From the NCBI GenBank assembly GCA_961205875.1, contig OY540810.1, forward strand, positions 36,580,001-36,644,000: a stretch of DNA of 64,000 nt, read 5' to 3'. This document shows, piece by piece, positions 22,590-34,722 of the stretch. The translations under genes were made by a program, and so were the position numbers. The stretch comes from Sialis fuliginosa (taxonomy: Eukaryota; Arthropoda; Insecta; Megaloptera; Sialidae). The stretch's first letter is position 1; every line of letters starts with the position of its first letter. Below the pieces are notes generated by a model, which saw only the letters and a list, made by a program, of their open reading frames with translations, was not told the DNA's origin and did no database searches.

Positions 22590-23321
22590 AAGTAATCCGG
22601 AAATTTTTAACATTCCTTTTTTATTATTTACATAATTGCAAAGATTAAGCTAAAAAAGTAATAATAGTATTGAAAAAATTATTATTTTTATTGCTCAATT
22701 TAAAATTATTCAGTATTAAAAGTCGTAAAAATTAGCTCGCATTTAAAACGCGTTTGTGACGTCATAATTCATGTTCTGTCTAGCTGTCAATGTTGTTTGT
22801 ATACAAAGTTTCAACGCGTGAGTTATTAATTATTATATTAAAAACTAGAAGAATAATAAAAATGAGTCGAAATCCTCAAATTTTGGATTGTTGCTCTTAG
22901 AAAACCGAGTATATTATTATTGTACATATTGCAACTATATAATATAACCTTATTTTTAATTTATTCCTTAGTTTCCTTCTGACACAGTTATATATATCTT
23001 TTTCCATGAGTTTTGTGAGTTGAATTATTACAACAAGGTACAAAATAATATTTATAACTTATTATTTTTCGTGCGTTTTCCATGTTTATTTATTCGTTGA
23101 TACTTGTATATTTAAGCATTGACTGACATTTCAATACTAGATTATGACGTCACGCATCTTACCGCGCAATTGGCAGCGTTTGAAAAGTACATTTTTTTAA
23201 ATTTGATATTTTGGGATCGGGATAAACTTTTGGAGTATGAAAAATTGTTCTACAATGTTTTTTTACCTTTAGATTACATTAAACAGGTTTTTAGGGGTTT
23301 TCATTTTTGACCGGATTACTC
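22590..23321. mobile_element. TA-flanked TIR element with AGTAATCCGG ends
   Basis: The ends aagtaatccgg and ccggattactc are inverted and TA flanks both sides (22588-22589 and 23322-23323), consistent with a mariner-type element of 732 bp. Two TGACGTCA octamers lie inside (22758 and 23143 regions). A 63-codon frame (23119-23310), beginning at an in-frame ATT/ACT stretch, runs to a stop touching the right TIR. Its sequence (FWDRDKLLEYEKLFYNV) looks less random than its neighbours but is not recognised. Confidence 0.6.
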
Positions 23322-23710
23322 TATTATATACAGATATTTAAGTCATGTCAATTTTAAGCCATGATTACAAAAAAATAAAACAACTACATTTAAATTGAAT
23401 TTAGTGTCTTTATTTTTAACTTTTTGTCACAAAATGTAAAATGTTTTTATACTTTCCCAGTTTTTGTTGATAAAACTTTCTTAAAAGTAAACTTTTATTT
23501 GTTTTATCAACTTCCCCAAAGACACATTAACCATTATGATTTTTTCTTTAAATTCAACGAACAAAAAACTACATACATAATAATTTTATAGACATACATA
23601 CATACATGAATCAATGATATTTTTGCTAACAACTAAATATGAAGTACCTACATATATTTTCATTTCTATTATTTGACTGTATAATTCAAAATTGTATTGT
23701 GTTATTAATC
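23322..23710. other. AT-rich DNA, nothing recognised
   Basis: No inverted or tandem repeat beyond short catacata runs near 23590-23605. Confidence 0.5.
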
Positions 23711-24370
23711 CATACTAATATTATAAATGCAAAAGTATGTATGGCTTTGTTACCTTTTTACGGTTAAACCGCTGAACCGATCATGATGAAATTTGGTAGG
23801 GAGATAGCGTACATCCTGAGGAAGAACATAGGATACTTTTTATCGTGAACAATTACTTTAAATAAAAAAATAGATCCAAATCTAAATTTGTGCAAATCAA
23901 TTTAAAAAGCAATGACGATTTTTAAATAAAGCAAATTGAGATAAATTTTTGTAAAGGAATATTTTACAACAAACGTTGTAGACCTATATTATAGGAAATT
24001 GAAAGCTCTACAAAAAAGATTCTATAAAATTTTCACGTAACATGTGTCGTTCTTGAGATATCTTGAAAGAATAAATATTTTGAGATTTCACCGCTCCCCC
24101 TTACACACGATTTTAATAATTTTGAAATGTAACCGTTCTCAAGCCAAACCCAACCAATCAACCAAGTTTCATTAATATCGTTTCAATGGTTCATGAGTTA
24201 TGCATTTGACAAGAATTCAGGAGACAGACAGACACGGAACGAAAAGTTTTTCTCTTGACCTGAAACGGAAAGATCAATTTAAAATTTTGAAATCGGAGAA
24301 CAATTTTTTTGTCTCATTTTAAAACGATCACAAAGCTTCTCGTATCTTCGATATTGCGAGGAAGAAAAAT
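23711..24370 (+). repeat. Composite repeat: X joined to Y
   Basis: 23711-23850 is repeat X (catactaatattataaatg ... gggagatagcgtacatcc). From about 23900 it continues into the right half of repeat ZY (aagcaaattgagataaa ... atcttcgatattgcgaggaa). The X core near 23770 (gctgaaccgatcatgatga) and the Y core near 24160 (accaagtttcattaatatcg) are inverted relatives, so the unit has a partly symmetrical plan. Confidence 0.7.
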
Positions 24371-26549
24371 CTCGTACGCTGGTTATTTACTGTCAAACAA
24401 AACATAAATCCGACAGCATCAGTAACACAACTCTCAAATCAAGTAGAAGTACAACACAGTTGCAGACCAATAATTCGTTTTTACTGAACGGTAAGAGCAT
24501 TGTGTCGCTGTGCAGCCGCCCAATCACGCTGAAAGAACACCCTTCATTACATCTGTCCAAATGAATCGATTTCAATTTCCGGTGGTTTTCACCACGACAA
24601 TTTATCGTCGCTATTTAGCTCGGCCGATGGATCGAGCCGCCACCATTTAGTGCACGCTGTGTTATTTATCAGGCTCCCTAAAACGGCCTCTGTGTCCCTT
24701 TTACGTTCGATATAATTTAAAATATAAATCAACCCCTTGCTGATGTCTTAATTTAAGGAAAATATTTATTATTTTACATTTTTTTAAATAAACTTGTTAA
24801 TTAAAAAATAAACTACCCTGGCCGACACAAGACTTTTTTATATATCATGATACAGAAGAAATTACATAAGTTAACATTTTCTGCTAAGAAATTAAATATA
24901 AACTACATTACATTCATTGTTGTTTTTGTTAACGTTTGAGATATATTTTAATTCTAATAAAAAAAATTCTAATAAATCGTTATAATAATTTTTCTGTTTA
25001 AAAAAAATGTTGTTTTAGTCAATGGCTTCTTATTTGTTTGATATTTCAACAGTTTAACACGTTTTAGGTATTATTATTTCTATACATTTAGTTAGATAAT
25101 TTTTTTGTACAAATTCGTGTCTATTAATATTTAATGAAAACCTATAAGACTAAAAAAATCTTTATCAAGTCATGTTTTTAACACATTTCACTTCCAAAAA
25201 AGGTAAAATAACGAAATTAATTATTATGATTGTTGCTAACCTATTTATTTATTTATTTATTTTTGATTTTCTTACAAATTCTAAGACGGGACCTGGTGTT
25301 TCCTTAGAATTTGAAAATATAATTTTACACGATTTTTTCAATGGATTTTATTTCGGTTTTCATTAATGTTATAGGTAGGTGTATAATTTTTGTAAATATA
25401 TTTTGTGTAAATTTCATGAAGTCGGAAAAATAACAATTCGCGGTGAACCGTGCGTTGTAGGCATGTTTGGTGGGTATGTTTAATTCAATTAATATACCTG
25501 GGTAACACCGGGTCCAATGCGTTAGTATTAAATAAATATCTTCCATTGATCTGTTTATTGATAATATTATTTTTCAACGAATGTTTATTTGCCTTCATTC
25601 TAATTTTTGTTTTCTTTTTCAGGTATGTCTCCCATTATTTTATATTCAGTATTGGTAAGTTTTGTTTTTATTTACTTACTATTAAAAATTCGTTGTATAG
25701 TTATAGATTTTATTCTGTATCTTCTTGGGAAGTTTAAAATTATTAAATTTATTTATTTAGGTTAATTAATTCAGAAAAACTGATTTTGAGTAAAAATAGA
25801 ACATATACATATACAATATATCTACGTTGTCAGCAATGTCTTGAAGAAGATAATCTAAGATGGAGGTGATAAAGCTAGCGTATGAGGAATTATTTGGCTT
25901 CAAATTTCATTTACTTTTTGTTACTCTCGTCTCATTAGCACGACTGATGTGTGTTTTTACGGTCCAGGTCTTTATGTCTCTATTGTGGAAGTTAACCACT
26001 TTATGCCGGATGGTAACAGTGCGGTATCATTACTTCCATATCCACCTACCATAAATGTAGACAACACATATACTAAACGCATTTGTTTCGTATTTGATTT
26101 TATATTATGAGAAATAAGTTGTAGTGAACGTGTTAATCATACCGGCTTTACGTTGTTGTCGTAAACAACAGAGCAATTTAATTACATGCCTTTTGTTTAT
26201 AGAGAACTATTATAAATAAAGAGCGTATTTCTGTACATACCGTATGTGTTTTACAACAAGCTTCCAGTTATTGTCTTGATTTTTATGTTATTTTGACCTT
26301 TTTTTGTTTTATCTCATTTATACGTAGTATGTAATTTACTATAGCGAATATAGTTTTATCTTCTATTTATGTAAAAATAGAATAATATGATACCTACCTT
26401 GTTTGTGTAAGTATATAACTTGATAATAGTTTAATTAACTAACGTTTCGCTGCATGTTAATTCTTATTTTCAAAAACGAAATTGGATTTTTTTTAAATAA
26501 TGGTAAAATACAATTTTGTTGATCCTTGTAACTATTGTAGATACAAATA
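24371..26549. other. Unique-looking DNA; GC-richer block 24380-24720
   Basis: 24380-24720 is noticeably GC-richer and non-repetitive (tcggccgatggatcgagccg near 24620) and is a candidate conserved non-coding block. A (TTTA)n run lies at 25241-25262. Overlapping short frames at 25172-25737 are low complexity. No gene is supported. Confidence 0.4.
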
Positions 26550-27123
26550 CAGGGTGGGGCATTTAAAGTGTTACAGAATTTTATCTCAGAACCATCGCAT
26601 ATTTGAAAAAAATATTCAGATCAAAATATGTTTAGTTGTGAGGGGGTAATCGAATAGTTGTTATTTTAACGTGGTCTTCAAGGATATTTGAAGGTCAACA
26701 TATTTTTTTTAAATAGGAACCTACAGTTTTTATTAAGCAATCTTATTCTGCGTGAAAAAAACACGAATCTTTCATTGAACAACCTAAGCTTTCCAAGATA
26801 TCTAACAAAATAATTCGAGATTTTAAACTTTCAAGAAACCACAAACTTTAGAAAAAAAGTACGAGATACAAAAATGTTATTTTGGTCTAATTAAACATGG
26901 AGAATTATTTAAACAAATTTAGAACTTTTTTTTAGTTTATTTAAAAAAAAATAAAAAAAAATACGAAATGTTAAAAAAAATCCTTGAAGGCCACGTTAAA
27001 ATAACAAATAAATATTAATATTCGATTACCCCCTCACAATCAAATATTTTTTGGTTGAAACATTTTTTCAAATATGCCATGGTTCTAAGATAAAAATCTG
27101 TAACACTTTAATGCTCCATCCTG
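26550..27123. mobile_element. Mariner-type foldback MITE, TA-flanked
   Basis: Left end cagggtggggcatttaaagt; right end actttaatgctccatcctg; TA on both sides. The arms share ttcgattaccccctcacaa with its inverse, and aacgtggtcttcaaggat with its inverse. No frame of interest. The centre is AT-rich. Confidence 0.82.
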
Positions 27124-28727
27124 TATATTGGGAATTTATTCCTTAATTAAAAAACGTGTTTTAAACTAAAGCTAAACGATATTTTTTTTTGTTTTATCCA
27201 TTTCCCCACAGCAACTTCAGAATAGAGAAACTTCAACTTTATATTTAGTAATTCAAACTGATAGTACAGTTAAAATATTAAAGTAACTTCAAATCTTTAT
27301 AACTTTAAAGACACAAGATTTTTTTTAGTTACTAGTATCTATCAGAAGTTAGAAGAAAAATATTCTATTCTATTTTTTTTAAATTGCCTATTTTTTATCT
27401 AGATATTTCTTAGATTAGGAAAGTTAATGTATACAAAAAAGCCGCCTACTCCATTTTTCCCAAATGTTTTAAATTACAATTGAATTCGGTTAATTCCCCG
27501 TTGCCATGTTGGAGCGCATTTTTACGGAGCGCATTGGTTTCAATGTTAGCTAGCGTGTTATGACTCCTATTTCCTTATCTACGAATTTTGATGTATGGAT
27601 TTAAAGTAAGTGCAGCTCACTTCAGATCATCAAACAATCTCGACATTTTAATACAACAGTGCACACAAAGAATATTCAAGTCTTTAGATGCTTTTAGGAA
27701 CAAATAACCCCCACCCCCACATACGAATTGCATCGCTGCAACGCCCTCTGGATTTCCTTTATTACATCCGACGCCGTCTGTCTATCCGTTTGTCAGTCCG
27801 TTCACCCGATATTGTGTACTTTTGCTGGTAAACCGTCTGTCGTTTCCTGAAAGCTCTCATGTTACAAACGCGCAGTCCAGTAATTGCTGAACTATTTGCG
27901 CGGGATTATGCAACAGTTTGTCAGGACGTGTAATTAAGGATGAAATGGCTAACGTAAGAGACTGTTTACAAATGTATATGCAATAATTTGAAGTAAACAT
28001 GTTTTATGTATTTAGTATCGTTTATTATTTATACAAATATTTATAACTATTCAATAGTTATTTGTAGGAATTAGGGTTGTATAATAGGCATGATGTCAGT
28101 AACAAAGTATCACTGAAATTATGATTTTAAATAATGAAATAAGTTATAAAGATTCTAAAAAATGTATTTATTTTTATATTAAAAGCGAGATTAATATGAT
28201 TATTGTTAAAATAAAAACGCAAAATACAGCAATCCGCCATGTTTGATAAAACACCAGTCAGAGTGGATGACGTCACGGCTACGTAAACGTCATTTTTATT
28301 TCATTAATATCTGCACTGTTTATAAATTATTTTGTGGTTTTAAATTATCAATTTGCTCAGTTTTGTGTTACCAAAAGTAAAACCCAGAAACATTAGCGAT
28401 GGAACAAGGATTTATTATTGTTGACAAGTAGTGTTTACATAGGCGTGACGTCAAAAATGCGCCATGACATCTGCGAGCGTTTTGGCTTCAAATTCAAAAT
28501 TAGTTTTAAAAGGGTCAATTTTTGTGACTAAACCTTTATTTTCTGCAGAAATAAGCATTTTTTTTTAAATAAGAGACACGTAAGATCATCATAAAATAGT
28601 TTTTTTTTTAAATTAGGCATCATGCCTATTACTGTATGTATATTTATTTTATAAAAAACATAATTTATCAATTTGAAGAAAAAAGAATAAATCTTTTCAA
28701 TTTTTAGACACAACCATAGACATAGAG
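27124..28727. other. Unique-looking DNA with GC-richer blocks and CRE-like sites
   Basis: 27490-27960 is a non-repetitive block of higher GC with a homeodomain-like 'gtaattaagg' and cgcgggattatgcaac, plausible conserved regulatory DNA. Two TGACGTCA octamers lie near 28268 and 28446, about 180 bases apart. No coding evidence. Confidence 0.4.
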
Positions 28728-28733
28728 CAGGCC

Positions 28734-28905
28734 TGGCCAACCCAAATTGCTCCGCGGGCCGAATAGACAACTCCCTTCGAGGGCCGCACATAAATAATAA
28801 CATAAAAAATAATTTCACTTTTTAGTTCAAGTTGGGCGTGTGAGTAATTTTTGCTCACAAATTGTATTTTTTTCTCACGTTCGATCACGATCGTGACAAA
28901 ATTTA
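28734..28905. mobile_element. Two adjoining hAT end fragments
   Basis: 28734 onward reads caggcctggccaaccc, a hAT-type terminus, with ctccgcgggccg and gagggccgcaca, resembling the ends of 34723-35623. From about 28826, agttgggcgtgtgagtaatt continuing to gatcacgatcgtgac matches the right end of the 7756-8470 hAT, inverted. Neither fragment has a partner end. Confidence 0.6.
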
Positions 28906-29624
28906 ATATACATATCATGTTATAATTTAACTTTTGTATGTATTCGAGTTGATATTTCTGTGAAAGTAAAACCATGAAAGTTGACAAAAAAATTTTGAGT
29001 TTTAGATTTCGTTAAAACTATGAATTCCTTATATTTCTTAAAGTAAATTTCTTTGACCTCAATTTATAAATAAACAAATATTTCGCAATTCTGACCTGAA
29101 ATAATCAGTCACTTACTCCTAAAACCCTTTCTGTACGTTTACATTTAAACTCATGCTACAAAGATGTGTCCAACGTCCATATGTGCAGTTTTCTGCACTT
29201 TATTCGTTATATAAATCACCTCTCCACATAAGTAAATAAGTAGCCAACCGAAGCGTGTAAATGTTTCGTTTTTACCATGTGACTAAGTTTATTTTGTTCT
29301 TTAATTACTGTTCGTGTGGCATACCGTTAACGGTTGTTTTCCGTTGTTCATTAAGTGATTTAAAATGTGTTCATGTTTGGTTAATCAAAGACCTTTACAG
29401 GTAATTGAATCTGTATACTGTATAATACATGCTGTAAAGTGAACATCTAAGTGTTGTGTAATTGTAATAAAAGTGGTTAATACAGAAGGTTCTTGCTATC
29501 TGTAATAATCGCAACTTGTAAAAGATCACTTGCAATTAATTAGGGATTAAAATTTTCTTTAAAAAATTGGCTATTTTTTAGTTTATTATGATAATAAATA
29601 CATCAATATTTATTTAAAGTGTGA
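28906..29624. other. No feature recognised
   Basis: Non-repetitive AT-rich DNA with mildly GC-richer text at 29150-29350. No exon, TIR pair or microsatellite noticed. Confidence 0.5.
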
Positions 29625-29790
29625 CTGTTTGTTTGTATCCTTTTCACGGTTAAACCGCTTAACCGATCTTGATCAAATTTAGCAGGGAGATAGCATACAT
29701 CCTGAGAAAGGACATAGGCTACCTTGTATCTTGATAAATTTATTAGATAAAAAATGGTACGCGCAACCTTTTTATCGACTATCATAAAAG
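29625..29790 (+). repeat. Dispersed repeat X, copy 4 (5' truncated)
   Basis: Starts within the family (gtttgtatccttttcacgg), with aaccgcttaaccgatcttga and ggagatagcatacatcctga. Its downstream extension (ttattagataaaaaa) resembles copy 1 at 1437-1455. Confidence 0.7.
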
Positions 29791-30378
29791 AAATTTGTAT
29801 TACCTCACCTTTTTCTTCTTCTTACTCTTTTCTATCTAAACGCGAGTTACATCGAGTTTTTATATAAAATACGGACGGTTACATTTTGTTAATTTAATTT
29901 TTGCTTAGCACCATAATTCGTGTTTTCCTCTTTAATTTGTATAAATAGTTTTTAAATAGATAGTTTTATGAATAGCATATAGAAAATAAATTTATTAATC
30001 TATAAGAAGTTAGTTATTTATATTATAATATGAACTAGTGTAATTTCCATGCATTAAGAATTATCCAATGAAATATTTATAGGATCAACTTATACGATCC
30101 AAGAGTCAATTCAATTAAAACATAAATTCGCGATATCAGTAAGCAACGAGCAGAAATATACATTACAGATTTCCATTAGGCTAGACAATAATTGGAGATT
30201 ACAGTGCAAGAAATAATCATTAGGCGAGCAAATAAAAGATAACGGGGATAATCCAATTAGCTGCATTCCAGGTGTACCCCCCCCCCCCTTCAACACACAC
30301 ACATACCTTTGGAATGGGGTTAGTATGAAGCAGGGTTTGTAACACACAAAACAACGCTTAATATATACAAATATACAT
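29791..30378. other. Unique DNA, C12 tract at 30277-30288
   Basis: 30110-30260 is a TAAT/ATTA-rich but non-repetitive stretch (tttccattaggctagacaat; aataatcattaggcgagc) that could bind homeodomain proteins. It is followed by the C12 tract and a short (AC) run. No gene. Confidence 0.4.
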
Positions 30379-30520
30379 TAGGGTGTGCCAAAAAAAAATT
30401 TTTCTCTCGTTACGAAATACGTTAGTTTCTGACCTAAAATAAATCCTCGCCGAAGGATTACCCTATAATTCAGTTTTAAGAGGTGCCGCAAGGGGGGTCC
30501 CGTTTCCCATTTAAATAACA
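30379..30520. repeat. Single-ended MITE-like fragment
   Basis: ta|gggtgtgccaaaaaaaaa at the left, then 'gaggtgccgcaaggggggtc' and 'ccgtttcccatttaaataac'. The wording resembles a repeat I recall from several insects. The opposite end is missing. Confidence 0.4.
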
Positions 30521-30629
30521 TGATTCATTAGTACTAAAGTTGGTATTACTGATTCATGATAACTGATGAAATTTTTTAAGAATATTTACAAAAGTACCTA
30601 CAAAGTCATAGCCATAGATATTATCATAA

Positions 30630-30700
30630 AATCAATACCCTGTTGAAAGTGCTTGTTAGCTAACAAATTTTTTAGCCTTTTTGTATACCCGACATTTAGG
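30630..30700 (-). repeat. Fragment of the GCTAAC-palindrome TIR family
   Basis: tgaaagtgcttgttagctaa followed by caaattttttagcc matches one end of the 20903-21221 element with a decayed palindrome. The nearby reverse frame (30598-30819) overlaps it and is not credible. Confidence 0.55.
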
Positions 30701-31728
30701 AAAGCATTGCTGAACAATTTTATTTCCGGTTCGTTGTCGATTTTATGTAAAAGAATTGATAAAAGTAACCAGCTAGATATTTTTTTTCCATCCCTTGTAT
30801 AATAGGGTTGACGGTGCACTGCGTTGTTATGTCCGATGCAAATGTTCGCCGATTGTTAATTAAGTCCCGATCTCTGAGGATTTATTTACAGTGTACGTAT
30901 TTACACACTAGATAAATCCCGCAGAGAAAATTAAAAGTGTATGACGGTGTTTTGTATTATTAGGTATTTTTATTTTTGGTTTTTGTGGGATGATAAAAGT
31001 GTTATTTAATTTATTTTGTTAGGGGAATATATTTATGTAGTTAAGTAATTCTTACTTTTTATTTACAATTTTAATGGAATTTGTAAACGTATATGCTGTA
31101 TATTTGATTTAATTATCTTCAATTTAAGTAATTTACACTTAATTTTGAGTAAGGTACCTGCAGCAATCAGGCCCAGGGTGTAATAAGGCCCATGTGAAAA
31201 AAATAGTTGGATCGGTCTGGATTGTTATATACACATACTTATACAAAGCTAACTACACACTGACTAGTCTCTCGCCACGCTAACTTTTCGGTACCTCTGA
31301 GTTTGTTGCGAGAGATGGTGACGAATGCTCAATTTTATAAAAACAACCAACAAATAATCTCAATTTTTGTTAAAATTTTGTATGTATTTTTATTTGTTCA
31401 GGTAATAGTTCGATCCTTAAAGTTTATGGTAAAAAGTTGATTTCTATTGTTTTCAATGGCTGTTTAGGCACGTACAAATAATAAATGTTCTTTAGGGTCA
31501 ATTGAACTACAAATGTATCAAGTCTTATCAAAATTAGTGAGATAATACTCGCAACGTTCACTTTTTAGACGATAAAAGTTACAAAATTTCGAATTTCGGT
31601 CTGTCACTGAGACAAAAATTTTCTCTAAAAATAATTCAGATCGGTACATTTTTACAGTAGTTATCGTGAACGAAAGAAAATTCTACACCCAGACACACAA
31701 ACACACGTACAGCCGCTATGCGGTAATT
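30701..31728. other. AT-rich DNA, no gene
   Basis: A GC-richer patch at 31150-31320 (cagcaatcaggcccagggtg; gtctctcgccacgctaac) is non-repetitive and unexplained. 31590-31720 has an 'agttatcgtgaacg' plus acac-rich tail typical of arthropod dispersed repeats. Confidence 0.4.
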
Positions 31729-31790
31729 AACTTTTCTTTACGTTTTGAAGTTAGTACGATGGTACTAACTTCAAAACGTAAAGGAAAGTT
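31729..31790. repeat. Near-perfect 29-bp-arm hairpin
   Basis: The left arm 31729-31757 (ends tttgaagttagtac) and right arm 31762-31790 (begins gtactaacttcaaaa) differ at one position around the 4-base loop gatg. It resembles a small RNA precursor or the core of a foldback element. It also lies inside a chance frame (31666-31887). Confidence 0.85.
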
Positions 31791-32159
31791 TCTGATGAGA
31801 ATCTGTCATTATCTCAGACACGATTTTTCGACGGTATTACAATACTTCTATTTTCTTCGGAACATGGAAGAAAAACTTAAAACATAAATAAATGAAACCG
31901 ATTAAAAAAACCTAAAAACTCTGAAAAGTTATAATATAGGTATAACTTACTTCTCTGTGACATTTAGGCCTGATTGCAAACGTGTATTTATCGTTCCGGA
32001 GATATTTCGATGTTTATAAACCCTCAAAACAGTTTCTTTCAACTCTGATTGCAGGGTTTGCTTAACACCTAGGAATGGGGACTTTTCAGAAAATACTCCT
32101 CACAACTATCTGTAAATCCCTGGAAAATTTAATAACTGTTGGAATTATTTGGTACTTTT

Positions 32160-32435
32160 GCATGAGTTTTCTGAACTAATAATTAAATTTTACAGTTTTT
32201 GAAGTCGGTTTTCTTTTTTTCTTAAAAAGTTTTTATTTTTCCCTTTTGAGTAGCATATCTTTGAAGTCCATGATCAGATTCTAATGAAATTCATAGGGGG
32301 CCACTTTGGGAGTATAAAAAATCGTCCAAATCGGTGAATATTTGTCGGAGTAATGCCCAAACATAGGTACATAAAAAATATCCACATCCAAATTGAAAAC
32401 CTCCTTATTTTTTGAAGTCGGTTAAAAATAAATTT
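32160..32435 (+). repeat. 'gaagtcggtt' dispersed repeat, copy 1
   Basis: Bounded by tttttgaagtcggttttc near 32195 and ttttttgaagtcggttaaaa near 32415. Inside are 'ttgaagtccatgatcaga' and 'aaatcggtgaatatttgtcg'. Related copies lie at 40118-40530 and 42290-42508. Non-coding; the repeated terminal phrase suggests direct-repeat ends. Confidence 0.7.
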
Positions 32436-33052
32436 AAAACTACCAATATCAATAATAAATGTGTAATACTATTTGAAACATTCTATTGAAAAACAATATT
32501 ATTTCTTTGTTATGCAAATATTAAATAAATACACATCCAGACTATCATCTATGACGGAATGTACATTTCTTCGACAGTACCACAAACCGTCTTTAATGTA
32601 AATATTATTCTTCGTGTTCTCAAACGTCCTTATTTAAATAGAGTTTACTCGGTGTTTGGTTTACGCCGTAAGAAATCCACAGGAGCTGTGTCCGGTATGC
32701 AAATGGCGCAACCCGCAGTGGGTCAATCGCACAAACTGATCGACTACAACTGATTACGTCGGATAAGTTGTTATATAGGGAGTTAGCTGCCCGGATTCAT
32801 GGCTACATCGATCCACGACTTTGACTTCTTATTTAGTTTGGATGGATGTTGGGTTAGGTTTGTTTGGGTTTTATAATACATAAATAACGGATTTATTTTA
32901 TTTATATCCATACAAGGTACTTATTTTCAATTTATTTTGAGTTTCGGCCTCAAACTTCAATTATCTCGGATTACAACACAAATAATATTAACTCGGAAAC
33001 AAATATTACATATTATAAATAATATAAATAAAAACCTTTGTTTGTGTATCAG
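32436..33052. other. Unique block, GC-richer at 32530-32860
   Basis: Non-repetitive text (tatgcaaatggcgcaacccg) includes an octamer-like ATGCAAAT. No domain is recognisable in the frame 32559-32753. Candidate conserved non-coding block. Confidence 0.35.
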
Positions 33053-33653
33053 TGAACGTTTTAAAATGAAACAAAAAAATTGTTCTCCGATTTTAAAATT
33101 TTAAATTGATCAGATCAAGACAAACAATTTTCGTTTTGTATCTGTGTGTCTTGTCCTCTGAATCCTTGTCACATGCATTACTCATGAACCGATATTAATG
33201 AAACTTGGTTGGATGGTTGATAATATTTAAATATTTATTTTTTATATATGTATTTATTTTTTTAGAGAACATTCAATTGCTATAAAATAGGTCTACGATG
33301 TTTGTTGTAAAATATTCCCTTACAAAGATGTATCTTAATTTGTTTTAAAAAATCGTCATTTATTTTTTAAATTGATTTTTAATTTTAAATATTAAATATC
33401 ATTTTGACGTTTGCATAAATTTAGATTTAGATTGAAATTGTCAAAAAATTAAAAATATACGAAAAAATAACTAGGTGCGTCTTAAGAAAAATTTCGAACT
33501 AATATTTTTTTAGTAAAATTGTATACAAATTAAATGGTTAACCAATACCAGGCAATTTATTTGAACATTTAATCGGTTTTTATTTAAATGATTCAATAAT
33601 AACTACCTTTGGTGAACTAAGCACGAGGAAGCACTGTGCATTTACTTGGCAGA
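33053..33653 (-). repeat. Dispersed repeat ZY, near-complete copy, reverse
   Basis: Reverse-strand counterpart of 2869-3494: starts with aattgttctccgattttaaa and ends gcactgtgcatttacttggc and agat. It lacks the outermost gcgaggaagc end. Confidence 0.75.
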
Positions 33654-34722
33654 TGTTTTTTTTTCTATATCAAACATTCGAAATTTTATATTTAAACCAT
33701 GCACATAGAAAAAGCATAATTAACAATTATTATTAAAATTTTAGAAATACTACCGTAGTAATGAGGGTTGGGACAAAAACCTCTAGTTTGTTATTTTTCA
33801 TCCTTAATAAATTCATTTCTTTGAATGTTTATTTACTGAATTTAGCAAATAAAAATAAAAACTTTATTTATTTTCAAATCATTGTGGAGTAATGTGTAAC
33901 TATTTCTTTTGGGTTGGATATTTCAGAATAATATTTCATATTTCCGAAAAAATAACTTTACCTTTCAATGAAGACTTAAAATTTACATCTGACTATTTCT
34001 TCTATATGATCATCATTTCCATATGATTTTTTAAAAATGATTTTCCGACAATAATATCATTTCCATAAACAACCGTTCTTTTCGTAACCAAAAAGTTATG
34101 ATTATAAAAAAGTCGCTTTTGGAAATGGCCTTTTTGCTAAACAAGTTATTAAAAAAACAATAGTTCTATAATAATGTAACGATCATTGAAGAGAACAGTC
34201 ATATATGATAAATGAACGATTTGAGAAGTGTCACTGTACATAATAATATGTTCCTGAGGTCTATAAGAATTATGATAACAAAGCTTTACGATCGATCAAT
34301 AAGAAATAAATGGACAATGATAGTTTATGAATCCATAACTGTCAATGAGAGACAGTTAGAAGCATATAACAATTCTCACTAGAATTAAGTGTAGTCAGTA
34401 TCGACAGTACTGTGGAATTGGATCGCACTCTGAAGAGAGAGGACTGGTAATATTATGTGTGCTAGATAAAGAGAGAAGACATGTGTAAATGAGATAGAGT
34501 AACTGTGTGAGTAGAAGAGATAGAGGGGGAAGTGTGTTCTCGATGTCTGCATGTGTATGCTGTAATCCATTGTCGTTAAATAACTCATTAGAACAACAAT
34601 TAGTGCGGACGCGACGCGCCGGTGACCGCCGCGGTAATTAGTGCTTGCGCAAGACGCCGTCGCAATACATGCAGATACAAACACACGTCTATACAATACA
34701 CGTTTGTAATTATGATCTACAC
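33654..34722. other. No gene supported; GC-rich island at 34595-34680
   Basis: The island (gcggacgcgacgcgccggtg; accgccgcggtaattagtgc) combines CpG-rich sequence with TAAT cores. The longest open frame of the window (140 codons, 34807-34385 reverse) crosses it and runs into the hAT terminus at 34723. It has no recognised domain and is rejected as a gene. Confidence 0.45.

Noticed and set aside
23119-23310. 63-codon frame ending at the right TIR of the AGTAATCCGG element
   Set aside because: Composition is suggestive but no family is recognised and there is no start or upstream coding; kept only as a note under the element.
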